Source: Suilimivivens sp964393865
GTDB taxonomy: Bacteria > Bacillota > Clostridia > Lachnospirales > Lachnospiraceae
DNA length: 64,000 nt
Assembly: GCA_964393865.1 (NCBI GenBank)
Contig: CAYMUW010000006.1
Span: 25,564-89,563, forward strand
Reading direction: 5' to 3'
A program made the position numbers and the translations under genes. The notes under the pieces are model-generated. The model had not been told where the DNA came from and ran no database searches. It saw only the letters and a program-made list of their open reading frames with translations. Of the stretch, positions 34,859-43,702 are shown piece by piece. Within the stretch, counting starts at the first letter, position 1. Every line of letters begins with the position of its first letter.

Positions 34859-35095
34859 ATGGCAATTAAAATTAATCTTGATGTGGAAATGGCTAAGCAG
34901 AAAAAGGGACTCACCGAGCTTGCAAATGAGGTTGATATCACCCTGGCTAACCTTTCCATCCTTAAAAATAACAAAGCAAAAGCTGTCCGCTTCACCACGC
35001 TGAATGCTATCTGTAAGGCTCTGCACTGTCAACCCGGTGACATTCTGGAATATGTAGAGGAAGAGGATGATGTAACGGAAAACGAAGGAAACTGA
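34859..35095 (+). CDS. Small Cro/C1-type HTH regulator
   Basis: 78 residues: the entire protein is one helix-turn-helix domain of the YozG/HTH_26 type. Its helices are VEMAKQKKGLTELANEV and DITLANLSILKNNKAKAVRF (recognition), then TLNAICKALHCQPGDILEYV, the usual end of the family. It probably binds the repeat upstream of the unit and is controlled by the DUF2975 partner encoded just before. Confidence 0.88.
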   Translation: MAIKINLDVEMAKQKKGLTELANEVDITLANLSILKNNKAKAVRFTTLNAICKALHCQPGDILEYVEEEDDVTENEGN

Positions 35096-35121
35096 AATTG
35101 ATTCATAAAGGAGGCGCTATT

Positions 35122-36765
35122 ATGGAACCTGCAGAAATGAAAAATGATATATTTGAACCGGAACCGGACAAACCCGTAAACCCTTTATTTTCTTTTATGG
35201 CAGTCGGAAGTCTTATTTATGCTGTTTTATATACCTTTTTCTTATATAAAAACAGCTCAGGAATCACCTACCCTTTTTTCGTAGGCGGAACCTGCTTGTT
35301 TTTCTTCTTATATTTGAAAAAGTCAGGGACAGCCGCCAAAAAATTCTCCATTTTTCTCACCGTTAGTCTGGTACTGCTGGGCATATCTACCTGTTTTACC
35401 GACAGCTGGGTGCTGCTGTTTTTCAACAAACTGGGAATCTTCCTGCTGTTTTTTTATATGATTTTACACAATCTTTATCAGGATCAAAAATGGGATATTT
35501 CCAAATATTTCAGGTCCATTATTAATGTTACCTGCACCAGCATTGCTTTTCTCTTCCGTCCTTTTACGGATTTTGCGGATTTCTTACGAAACCGGTCTGA
35601 AAATCACGATAAGCCGGATGGCAAAGGGAAATATATTTTCTTTGGGGTTTTGATTGCTCTGCCGCTCCTGTTTGTTATTTTACTGCTGCTTTGCAGTGCA
35701 GATGCCGTATTCTCAAATATTTTCGATATTTTACTGGGTGATCTGCTGGAATATATTTTTTCAGAAAACATCTGGAGCATGATCGCATTGTTTCTCTTTG
35801 CATTTTTTGCTTCGTATTGTATGATGTGCCGTCTCTCCACACGCAATATTAAGGAAGAGGTTGCCGACAAAAGATGTGCCGAGCCTGTTATCGGAATTAC
35901 CTTTACGGGGATTATCTCACTGGTATACCTGATTTTCTGCTTTATCCAGATTGTTTACCTGTTCGGCGGACTGGGTACTCTGCCGGAAGGCTATACTTAT
36001 GCCAAATACGCCAGAGAAGGCTTTTTCCAGCTGGTGTTTGTATGCCTGATTAATCTGGCACTGGTACTGATCTGTATGAAACGCTTCCGCAAAAGCTCTG
36101 TTCTTAAGGGCCTGCTGGTATTTATTTCTCTGTGTACTTACATTATGATTGCATCCAGCGCTTACCGTATGCTCCTTTATATTAATGTATATTATCTGAC
36201 CTTTTTGCGGTTTCTGGTTCTGTGGGGGCTTTGTGTGATTTTCCTTTTAATCAGCGGCACAATGATTATGGTTTTCCATGAGGATTTTCCTCTTGTAAAA
36301 TACTGCGTTGTCACCGTCACCGTCATGTATATTCTCTTTTCCTTTATCCATCCGGACTATTGGATTGCACGTTATAATCTGTCTCATGCTTACGCTAAGA
36401 TAACGAACGAGAATATAGAAGATGCCGAAGATGATCTTTCCTACAGAGGCTATACGGATTTTTATTATCTGCGTAATCTTTCCGCAGATGCGGCTCCGGC
36501 AATTTTCGGAATGGCAGATGAGCTGGGCTATGGCAATGCAGTCTCTGAAAACAGATGGTTTGCAACTTATGCCTCCCGGCTGGTCAAGAACAGTTATGAT
36601 TGGGAAGAAAATTCCACCCCTGCAGAAGGAGGCTGCCTTCCAAAAAAACAATCTGCCAGAAAAATAAACTTTTCCCGGCAGGCTGCATACCTTTTTTATA
36701 TTAATTATTATAATCAACATGAGGATTTTCAAACATGGATTATATCCTATATTTATAACCTATGA
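35122..36765 (+). CDS. DUF4173 (DUF4153-like) polytopic membrane protein
   Basis: 547 residues. After an acidic N-terminal tail come about 12 membrane helices. The region around PRFSIINVTCTSIAFLFRPF-like sequence and YTYAKYAREGFFQLVFVCL is typical of DUF4173, and the C-terminal soluble part carries YNLSHAYAKITNENIEDAED. Function unknown. The ATG at 35122 has AAAGGAGG upstream; the open frame begins earlier at 35098. It is the likely effector or target of the DUF2975/HTH pair. Its 3' end overlaps the convergent MATE gene by six bases. Confidence 0.8.
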   Translation: MEPAEMKNDIFEPEPDKPVNPLFSFMAVGSLIYAVLYTFFLYKNSSGITYPFFVGGTCLFFFLYLKKSGTAAKKFSIFLTVSLVLLGISTCFTDSWVLLFFNKLGIFLLFFYMILHNLYQDQKWDISKYFRSIINVTCTSIAFLFRPFTDFADFLRNRSENHDKPDGKGKYIFFGVLIALPLLFVILLLLCSADAVFSNIFDILLGDLLEYIFSENIWSMIALFLFAFFASYCMMCRLSTRNIKEEVADKRCAEPVIGITFTGIISLVYLIFCFIQIVYLFGGLGTLPEGYTYAKYAREGFFQLVFVCLINLALVLICMKRFRKSSVLKGLLVFISLCTYIMIASSAYRMLLYINVYYLTFLRFLVLWGLCVIFLLISGTMIMVFHEDFPLVKYCVVTVTVMYILFSFIHPDYWIARYNLSHAYAKITNENIEDAEDDLSYRGYTDFYYLRNLSADAAPAIFGMADELGYGNAVSENRWFATYASRLVKNSYDWEENSTPAEGGCLPKKQSARKINFSRQAAYLFYINYYNQHEDFQTWIISYIYNL

Positions 36766-38112
36766 TTCTCCGGCCATTTCCTTCAGCACGCTTAAGGTAA
36801 GCGGAATGGACAAAGCAAGCGTACACACATCCGAAACGGTCTGGCAGATTTCTACCCCTGTCAGACCGAAAAAGCAAGGCAAAATCAAAATCAGGGGAAT
36901 AAAGAAAATTCCCTGCCTTGCCGCCGCTACCACAGACGCCTTCACTGCTTTTCCTATGGACTGCAGCATCATATTGCTCATTACGATCCATGCATTTAAG
37001 GGAAAGGTTAAGCACTGAAAGCGAAGGGCCGCCGATCCCACAGAAATAACCTCCAAATCCTCTTTTCTGAAAAGTGACACCAGCCTCGGTGCAAACACAC
37101 CGCACAAGGCCGAAACTATCACCAGAAATACAAAGGCATATTTCACACAAAAATAAAAGCCCTCCCGCACTCTCTTATACAGCTTTGCGCCGTAATTATA
37201 GCCGCACACGGGCTGAAAGCCCTGTCCAAAACCAATCAATGCGGAATTGGCAAACATGGTTATTCTGGTAACAATGGACATTCCTGCAATTGCCGCATCC
37301 CCATAATTTCCTGCCCCGTGATTTAAGCAAATGGAAGCAATGCTGGCAAGCCCCTGCCTGCATAGAGAAGGAATGCCTCCACGGATAATTTCCTTAATAA
37401 AATGAAGATTAATCTTCACATTCTTCATCCTGATTACAATACTTCCGCTTTTCCTGCTCATTAATACCAATAATAAAAAACTGCAAAACTGGCTGAATAC
37501 CGTAGCAACAGCGGCTCCTGCAACACCCATCTCAAACACAAAAATAAGCAGAGGGTCCAAAATGATATTCAGCACCGCTCCGATTACAATTCCTATCATT
37601 GCGAAGGAAGCCCGCCCCTGAAACCTTAACTGGTTATTTAACACCAGAGAGGAGGTCATAAAAGGAGCTCCCACCAGAATAACTCCCAGATATTGTCTGG
37701 TATAGGGGAGGATTGTAGGCGTTGAACCAAGCGCTTTCGACAACGGATTTAAAAAAATAAGGCCTGCTATCGCAATCACAATCCCACAGCCAAATGCCAA
37801 AACAAATCCGTTGGCCGCCATAGTTTCCGCCTCGTCAAACTCCTTGCTTCCCAGCTTTCTGGATATGTAATTCCCCGATCCATGACCAAAAAAGAAACCA
37901 ATTGCCTGAATAATTGCCATTACCGAAAAAACAATACCCACCGCCGCCGTAGACTGGGTATTTAATTTCCCTACAAAAAAGGTGTCCACCATATTGTAAA
38001 AGGATGTGACCAACATGCTGATAATAGTAGGAACTGCCAAAGAACAAATCAACTTCGGAACCGGCGTCGTGGTCATCTGTATAAACTTTTCCTCCTGATT
38101 CAATGTTAACAC
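36760..38112 (-). CDS. MATE-family multidrug/metabolite exporter
   Basis: 450 residues, 12 membrane helices in two MATE bundles. Typical segments are LAVPTIISMLVTSFYNMVDTFFVG, GHGSGNYISRKLGSKEFDEA, and in the second half IARITMFANSALIGFGQGFQPVCGYNYGAKLYKRV. It is a Na+- or H+-driven exporter of cationic or other compounds. It overlaps the upstream regulator gene by seven bases, so it is probably the main target of that regulator. Confidence 0.92.
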   Translation of the reverse strand: MLTLNQEEKFIQMTTTPVPKLICSLAVPTIISMLVTSFYNMVDTFFVGKLNTQSTAAVGIVFSVMAIIQAIGFFFGHGSGNYISRKLGSKEFDEAETMAANGFVLAFGCGIVIAIAGLIFLNPLSKALGSTPTILPYTRQYLGVILVGAPFMTSSLVLNNQLRFQGRASFAMIGIVIGAVLNIILDPLLIFVFEMGVAGAAVATVFSQFCSFLLLVLMSRKSGSIVIRMKNVKINLHFIKEIIRGGIPSLCRQGLASIASICLNHGAGNYGDAAIAGMSIVTRITMFANSALIGFGQGFQPVCGYNYGAKLYKRVREGFYFCVKYAFVFLVIVSALCGVFAPRLVSLFRKEDLEVISVGSAALRFQCLTFPLNAWIVMSNMMLQSIGKAVKASVVAAARQGIFFIPLILILPCFFGLTGVEICQTVSDVCTLALSIPLTLSVLKEMAGES

Positions 38113-39047
38113 TTCCTTTCCGCTTCATCGGCCGCCGTAATCGGACTGTAATTAATGCTCACAGAAATATCCTGATTGTAATTACCGAAATTTCTGCCAA
38201 ATATTGTTAAACCGCCTACATGCCGGGCAGTTTCCTCTACCTCCAATCTCAGCTTAATGGTACTGCGGTAATCAAAGCCAAAATCCTGAAGCGATACATC
38301 CGACACCTGCAAACCGTCAATAAAAGTTCCCTTTTCATTTATCACCAGAATTTTCAGCAAGCCATACTGATTCCAATTTTGATACCACCAGTCCGGTGTA
38401 AAGAAACCTCTCACACTGCCAAAATCCCCCGGACTTGTCCACATGGCAATTTTCTTATTGTTAATCAAAAAGGAAATATCCGACGGCCATTCATCATTGC
38501 TCCCGGGAGCCTCTGAACCGATTTCCATGGAAATTGTAATTTGATCTATCTTCTGTCCAAAAGGAATAAAGTTGGGAATCACATACTCCACATAGCCCTT
38601 TGTGAACCAAAGGATATCCGCATTATATTTATCGGGATGAGCAAAGTAACGGGCGTCATCCACCTCTCCAATAATGGCAGTATTCGACGCCAGGCCGCAT
38701 GTGGGATAAACCGAATAATCCGAGAAATGTCCTATTTTAATGTCTGTCTGATACACATTTTTGGGCTGCTGCGCATCCATTTCAATTAAGATTTTATCTA
38801 AATGCACCGAACATTTCTTTTGATTACCGTGTCCTGCGGATTCGCTGGATACCGTAATCAAACCGCAGTCTTCTAACTTCTTAATATGACCTGTAAGCGC
38901 ACCGTTTGTAATATTCAGTCTGCCCGCAAGCTCATTCATATTCATTCCGTCATTTTGTAATAATATTTTTATGATTTCTATTCTGACTTCCGAGCCTAAC
39001 GCCTTAAAAATATCCAGCCCTTCATCCAGAGATTTGATATGTAACAT
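38106..39047 (-). CDS. ArsR-like winged-helix regulator with C-terminal sensing domain
   Basis: 313 residues. The N-terminal 80 residues form an ArsR-type winged helix (ALGSEVRIEIIKILLQNDGMNMNELAGRLNI is split as seen, recognition region TNGALTGHIKKLEDCGLI). The remaining 230 residues are rich in beta strands, Trp and Tyr (WPSDISFLINNKKIAMWTS, GFFTPDWWYQNWNQYG) and end in FGRNFGNYNQDISVSI, resembling a jelly-roll that may bind a carbohydrate or similar ligand. It lies between a GGDEF gene (12 nt upstream) and a MATE gene (overlap), all in one unit. A ligand-responsive controller of the exporter is inferred. Confidence 0.75.
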   Translation of the reverse strand: MLHIKSLDEGLDIFKALGSEVRIEIIKILLQNDGMNMNELAGRLNITNGALTGHIKKLEDCGLITVSSESAGHGNQKKCSVHLDKILIEMDAQQPKNVYQTDIKIGHFSDYSVYPTCGLASNTAIIGEVDDARYFAHPDKYNADILWFTKGYVEYVIPNFIPFGQKIDQITISMEIGSEAPGSNDEWPSDISFLINNKKIAMWTSPGDFGSVRGFFTPDWWYQNWNQYGLLKILVINEKGTFIDGLQVSDVSLQDFGFDYRSTIKLRLEVEETARHVGGLTIFGRNFGNYNQDISVSINYSPITAADEAERKC

Positions 39048-39059
39048 ATGAACCTGCCT

Positions 39060-40175
39060 TTAAAAAATAATTCTGTCTCTTCCCCGCTCTTTTCCCTGAT
39101 AAAGCTTCTCATCCGCTTCTTTAATAATTGTCGTTAAATCATTGTTAAAATCATATTCTGCCAAGCCAAAGGTCATGGTCACCCCTACCTCAATATCATC
39201 CTTCTTAATTTTCAGTTCCTTGACCCTTCTGCGTATATCCTCAAGCTTAATAAACGCATCATCACCGTTGCACGCCGGAAATACCAGGAGAAATTCTTCT
39301 CCTCCCCATCTGGCCACCATATTTTGTCCGCTCATTTCCTCCATAAGAATTTGGGAAATACCTTTTAAAACCTCGTCTCCGAAATCATGCCCGTACTCGT
39401 CATTCACCCTCTTAAAGAAATCAATATCACAAATGCAAAGGCTGAATCCCATATAATCTGCCGGTTCATTCATAAGATGCTTTAAATATTCCAATGCTTT
39501 TCTTCTGTTATATAAGCCTGTAAGAGCATCGGTATTGGCCTGTCTTTCCAATTGAATATTATAATCCACCAGTTTACTTTCCAGTTCCTGGCTGTCATTA
39601 CTGAAAATAAAAGCTATTACGGAAATGCACCAGAAAATTGTAATTGTGTTTGTGATTTGCAGTGCATTTTCTGTTGCCGAACCCAGGGGCCATAAAGGCT
39701 CCTTATAATGATAAATGTAAAACAGCAAAATACGAAGAGCGCACATAAAGACCGCATATAAGAATTTACCTGCATATTGCTTATAGCTGGAAAAGAAATA
39801 CAATGTCAGCAGCACCATAATAAAGTGCTGCACGCCAATATTCCATCCGAAAATATGAACAATAGAACAAATCCAGATAATCATTCCGGTATTAAACAGC
39901 CATAGTGTAACCATGGACCTGCAAAAATAAGATATGGCAAACACTCCTGCAAAAACGGCAAAAAAGACAATATAAAATAATATGAGTATCCAATTCCATT
40001 GCGGAATACAAAACAGCCCGTTAATTGAAAAATATATCATAACGGAAATAAGTATCCATCTGATAACCACAATCAGCTTTTTCGACTCATTTTGCGCTTT
40101 TACATCTTTGCCTATAAAATCCGTTATTCGTTTCAATACACTTCCGGCGCCGGATTTTGACATTGCTTTACTCAC
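39060..40175 (-). CDS. Membrane-bound diguanylate cyclase (GGDEF)
   Basis: 371 residues. About six membrane helices (residues 35-195) form an integral sensor region. The GGDEF domain follows: DALTGLYNRRKALEYL, CDIDFFKRVNDEYGHDFGDE, and the active-site loop RWGGEEF. The product would be cyclic di-GMP. The RxxD inhibitory site five residues before the loop is absent (SGQN instead), so feedback inhibition is unlikely. I took the GTG at 40175 because AGGTGGG precedes it at 7 nt; a GTG at 40187 is also in frame. It leads the unit with the winged-helix regulator and MATE exporter. Confidence 0.88.
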   Translation of the reverse strand: MSKAMSKSGAGSVLKRITDFIGKDVKAQNESKKLIVVIRWILISVMIYFSINGLFCIPQWNWILILFYIVFFAVFAGVFAISYFCRSMVTLWLFNTGMIIWICSIVHIFGWNIGVQHFIMVLLTLYFFSSYKQYAGKFLYAVFMCALRILLFYIYHYKEPLWPLGSATENALQITNTITIFWCISVIAFIFSNDSQELESKLVDYNIQLERQANTDALTGLYNRRKALEYLKHLMNEPADYMGFSLCICDIDFFKRVNDEYGHDFGDEVLKGISQILMEEMSGQNMVARWGGEEFLLVFPACNGDDAFIKLEDIRRRVKELKIKKDDIEVGVTMTFGLAEYDFNNDLTTIIKEADEKLYQGKERGRDRIIF

Positions 40176-40237
40176 AATATTTCCCACCTGTATGATAAAA
40201 AAATCTTTAATCTCTTTTTATCATACATGATGAAAGT

Positions 40238-40663
40238 TCAAAATGCAATAAAACCTGTATATATGATCATGCATGAGCCAGATACAGAATTTCCCTTGAC
40301 ATGGAATTGGATATCACTCATAGGCTTCATAAGAGAAGCCGGGGTGCGCATGGTGGAAATTGTAAACTGAAGGCCCTCGTCCAGCATTCTGTTAAGCTCC
40401 ACCTTGCTGTAATCATTTAAATTATCCGCTTTATGAAGCAGGGTATCATCCAACCCTGAAATAAACAGAATATCCTTTTGCTTATCCTTCGGCAGAGAAA
40501 AGCAGTTTACACCGATTCCAACGGCAGTACCGATTACCGTATCCAAAAAACGATTCCAAACAAACAGATAAGGATTGCCGTCCGATACATGATTCACTAC
40601 GATGCTTAAGAAAACCACACAGGAAAAGTAGGACGCCTGCTTCTTCATAAAATGACGCTTCAA
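40238..40663 (-). pseudogene. Remnant of a FUSC-type exporter/HAD phosphatase fusion gene
   Basis: The open segment starts with the last FUSC-like membrane helices (SYFSCVVFLSIVVNHVSDGN, PYLFVWNRFLDTVIGTAVGI) and runs directly into the start of a HAD phosphatase domain: LFISGLDDTLLHKAD, with the nucleophile position, then MLDEGLQFTISTMRTPASLM. It stops after SDIQFHVKGNS plus unrelated residues. The N-terminal half of the exporter and most of the HAD domain are missing, and two in-frame TAA codons lie just upstream. In relatives, an aromatic-acid-exporter-like membrane domain fused to a HAD domain is a single gene of more than 400 residues. This copy is clearly dead or misassembled. Confidence 0.75.
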
Positions 40664-40715
40664 CGCTTATTATGCGTGAAACGTCATTGTTTCTTTTCAT
40701 TCTTATATTCTTAGT

Positions 40716-40743
40716 AATATAATCGATATCTCGTAAATGTCAA
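40716..40743 (-). promoter_or_regulatory. Promoter left in front of the FUSC-HAD remnant
   Basis: Minus strand: TTGACA (40743-40738), 16 bp, TATATT (40721-40716). It may still drive the remnant or the region between. Confidence 0.5.
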
Positions 40744-40774
40744 GCTAAAGTATTATTGAAACAGCCTGGTTTTT

Positions 40775-41839
40775 TTAATCTAATTCCTCCTGCGTTATGA
40801 TTTTTACCTTATAGTTCGTCCCATCCACTGATATTTCCTTAATGGTCTCATCTGCACTGAAGATTTCTTCATCCACATAGGAAAACTTATCCGGTGTTCC
40901 CCCTGCTTCCAATAATTCTATAATAGCCTGAACCCGGGGGCCATGCAGCGGATTACATTCTGCAATGCATGTGATTTTATCATTCAACACACATTTTATG
41001 GCTTCCTTATTTACACCATCAAAGGATATAACCATAATTTCACCGCCGGCAATATCTGATCCCACCGTTTTTCCTGCAGCTTCTATGGCTTCTATGGCAC
41101 CAAAGGCTTCATTATCGTTTTCACAATAGACAACATTAATGTTGTCATACTGCTTGAGAAAGGATTCCATAACCTCCCTTCCCTTTGCCTGCGTAAAATC
41201 GCCGGGCGCCTCCGCCAACAGATCCCAGCCATTAGTCTCCGCCGCCCTTGCAAGACCTTTTGTACGCCCAATCTGCGCAGAAGCGCCAATATTTCCCTGT
41301 ATATTTACAATATGAATATCTGAGGGAGCAATTCCCTTTGTCTTCGTATATTGATTTAACCACTCTACCGCCTTTTTGCTTTCCAACTCAAAATCCGATC
41401 CGACCCAGCAGGTAAATAGGCTCTCATCCTCCACATCCACCATACGGTCTACGATAATAACCGGAATCCCCGCATCCTTGACCTCCTGAAGAACCGTATC
41501 CCAACCTGTTTCTGTAACGGGCGCAAGAACTATATAGTCAACCTCCTGCTGAATAAAGGTCCGGATAGCCATAATTTGGTTTGCTTGCTTTTGCTGTCCG
41601 TCCTCAAAAATCAGCTTATACCCATTTGCTTCGGTAAAAGTGGTTTTCATGGACTCCGTATTTGCGCTTCTCCAGTCCGATTCCGCACCGAGCTGTGAGA
41701 AGCCTACCACTATGTAATCATTTGAAACTGTTGTTTCTGTTTCTTCGAATTTATCTGCAGATGGTACACTGCTTCCGCAGCCTATCGCCATGATACATAA
41801 TGTTAAAATAACTATAATTGTTAATGATTTCTTTACCAT
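40775..41839 (-). CDS. YtfQ-like sugar-binding lipoprotein (second binding protein)
   Basis: 354 residues. A lipoprotein signal (TLCIMAIGC, Cys near residue 21) precedes a periplasmic-binding-protein type I fold. It closely follows the galactofuranose-binding YtfQ pattern: GFSQLGAESDWRSANTES, DGQQKQANQIMAIRTFIQQ, APVTETGWDTVLQEVKDAGIP, then VDRMVD, GNIGASAQIGRTKGL and FTQAKGREVMESFL. It is the last gene of the island, 51 nt after a chemoreceptor gene and separated from the transporter genes by it. It may feed the ABC transporter, the chemoreceptor, or both. A furanose (arabinofuranose or galactofuranose) ligand is inferred. Confidence 0.88.
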   Translation of the reverse strand: MVKKSLTIIVILTLCIMAIGCGSSVPSADKFEETETTVSNDYIVVGFSQLGAESDWRSANTESMKTTFTEANGYKLIFEDGQQKQANQIMAIRTFIQQEVDYIVLAPVTETGWDTVLQEVKDAGIPVIIVDRMVDVEDESLFTCWVGSDFELESKKAVEWLNQYTKTKGIAPSDIHIVNIQGNIGASAQIGRTKGLARAAETNGWDLLAEAPGDFTQAKGREVMESFLKQYDNINVVYCENDNEAFGAIEAIEAAGKTVGSDIAGGEIMVISFDGVNKEAIKCVLNDKITCIAECNPLHGPRVQAIIELLEAGGTPDKFSYVDEEIFSADETIKEISVDGTNYKVKIITQEELD

Positions 41840-41890
41840 GTTTTCCTTTCACCCTATGGATTACGTTTACTATAATATTACCTTAATCTG

Positions 41891-43579
41891 TTAGTTTCGG
41901 AAATAGGATACCGATTTTGTTAGTTCTTCGGCCATACCGTTCATTTTTTCACAGCTTACATTTACCGATTGCACTTCAGAGATAATTTCGCCTATATGAG
42001 TACTTACCTCCTCACTGCCTACAGCGTTCTCCCTGCTGATAGCGCTCAGGGAGCTAACATTTTCAATTACCTTTTCTTTATAGCCTGTTAAATGATCTGT
42101 TTTTTCTGCAATAAACCTTATCTCATTCACGGATCGGTTAATGTCTCTGCTAAGCTCCTCATATTTTTCCCGGGTTTTTGATACATTTTCCTGCTCCAGC
42201 AATATGTAGGAATGTACCCGGTCTACCAATCCTACAGATTTTTGAGATTTTTCGACAATTTCCTTAGCCAGATTTTTAATCATCTCAGCGCCTTCGGCAC
42301 TTCGCTCTGACAAATTTCTGATTTCCTCTGCCACAACGGCAAAGCCTTTACCGAACTCCCCTGCTCTTGCCGCTTCAATAGACGCATTTAAGCTTAAAAG
42401 GCTGGTTTGCTGTGAAATATTAAGAATTAATTCTACCGCCTTATCAATCTCTGCGATAGAGGTATTCGTCTGTCTTATCTGTTCCGTTATATCACTTACA
42501 GCCTGTACCGATTTCTCGCTGCTGTTCATGATGGTATTCATATTTATCTTTGCTTCATTATTTGTCTGCAATATATTTTCAGAGCTGCCGGACAAACACT
42601 CAATATTTTCGGATATATCATTGACACAGTTTCCGATTTCCTGCATCTGCTCATTAATATCCTGCATATGTCCCGCCATTCCCACCGTCGATGCTGTCAG
42701 CTTGTCCATTACGGATGTAATCTGGTTTGCTTTTTCGGTAGTGCTTTCACTTAATTTGGTAACGCCTTCAATATTTTCTACCAGCCCCTGTGAAACATCC
42801 TTCACTTTTCCTATTGTTTCGGAAAGATTTTGCTGCATAAATTCCGTTTCCGCCAAAAGAGTATTCATTTCTTTAACAATGCTTGTATAATTTTTTTGTT
42901 TACTTAAAATACCCGCCGATAGGGCATTTACATTTTCACCTATAATATGAAATGATTTTGAAAGCTTTTTACTAAAAACCAATGCTATGATTGTGAAAAT
43001 AACTACCAGAATGATTGCAACATAAACAAAATTAAGCATAGCAACATTGATTGCTCCCGTCACATGCTCCTGAAGCTCTCCTGCAAATGCCATTCCGGTT
43101 ATCTCATTATCCGTCTTAATGGGCATATAATATGCGCAGTATAATCTGCCATCGATGAATACCTCATCATAATATCCGTTTTCCAGCTCTTCTTTGTCAG
43201 CCGCAATATCTTTCTTAAATTCTATTTCCCTAATTCTGTAATCATTTTCATTTTTAATGGAAGTAGCGCAGGGAACACCATCTAAAATAATGGCCATTTC
43301 AATGTCCTGCTCCTTTAAACTGTCCAGATAACTATAATAATCTGCTGCGTTAATTGCATTAATTTCATTTTCCATGCAATAGCTTGCCAGATTATTTGCA
43401 ACAATAAAAAGCGTATTTTTTGCTCCCTTTTCCAAATTACTTTTCATAATATAGAGAGATAAAATACTAATCATGCTAATCGACAATATTAAGGGAACCA
43501 GACAAAATACAATTAACATCGATAAAAGATTAAATTTTACTTTTGTATTTTTCTTTTCCTTATTTTCTTTCCTTTTCAT
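41891..43579 (-). CDS. Methyl-accepting chemotaxis protein within the sugar island
   Basis: 562 residues. Two membrane helices (about 18-45 and 190-212) flank a compact single-Cache-like extracellular domain of 140 residues (from ANNLASYCMENEINA to GMAFAGELQEHVTG). A divergent HAMP region and a signalling domain with tip ISQQTSLLSLNASIEAARAG follow. No pentapeptide methylation motif is seen at the C-terminus (ends ELTKSVSYFRN). The ATG at 43579 has AAGGA 8 nt upstream; 43588 is also possible. It lies between the permease genes and a YtfQ-like binding protein gene, so it probably senses the sugar, perhaps through that protein. Confidence 0.9.
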   Translation of the reverse strand: MKRKENKEKKNTKVKFNLLSMLIVFCLVPLILSISMISILSLYIMKSNLEKGAKNTLFIVANNLASYCMENEINAINAADYYSYLDSLKEQDIEMAIILDGVPCATSIKNENDYRIREIEFKKDIAADKEELENGYYDEVFIDGRLYCAYYMPIKTDNEITGMAFAGELQEHVTGAINVAMLNFVYVAIILVVIFTIIALVFSKKLSKSFHIIGENVNALSAGILSKQKNYTSIVKEMNTLLAETEFMQQNLSETIGKVKDVSQGLVENIEGVTKLSESTTEKANQITSVMDKLTASTVGMAGHMQDINEQMQEIGNCVNDISENIECLSGSSENILQTNNEAKINMNTIMNSSEKSVQAVSDITEQIRQTNTSIAEIDKAVELILNISQQTSLLSLNASIEAARAGEFGKGFAVVAEEIRNLSERSAEGAEMIKNLAKEIVEKSQKSVGLVDRVHSYILLEQENVSKTREKYEELSRDINRSVNEIRFIAEKTDHLTGYKEKVIENVSSLSAISRENAVGSEEVSTHIGEIISEVQSVNVSCEKMNGMAEELTKSVSYFRN

Positions 43580-43624
43580 TCCCCACATCCTTACAAACAG
43601 CCGTTTTTATCGCTGCGAATTATG

Positions 43625-43673
43625 CTTTAAAAAGAGGTCACCGCATCATATTGTGCGGCTACTTCTTTTTAAA
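43625..43673 (-). terminator. Hairpin between the permease and chemoreceptor genes
   Basis: Minus strand: AAAAAGAAGTAGCCGCA pairs with TGCGGTGACCTCTTTTT around an eight-base loop. It has the shape of a bidirectional terminator and should lower read-through into the chemoreceptor and second binding protein. Confidence 0.7.
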
Positions 43674-43702
43674 GAAACCATAAATCTATTACTGATTCTG
43701 CC

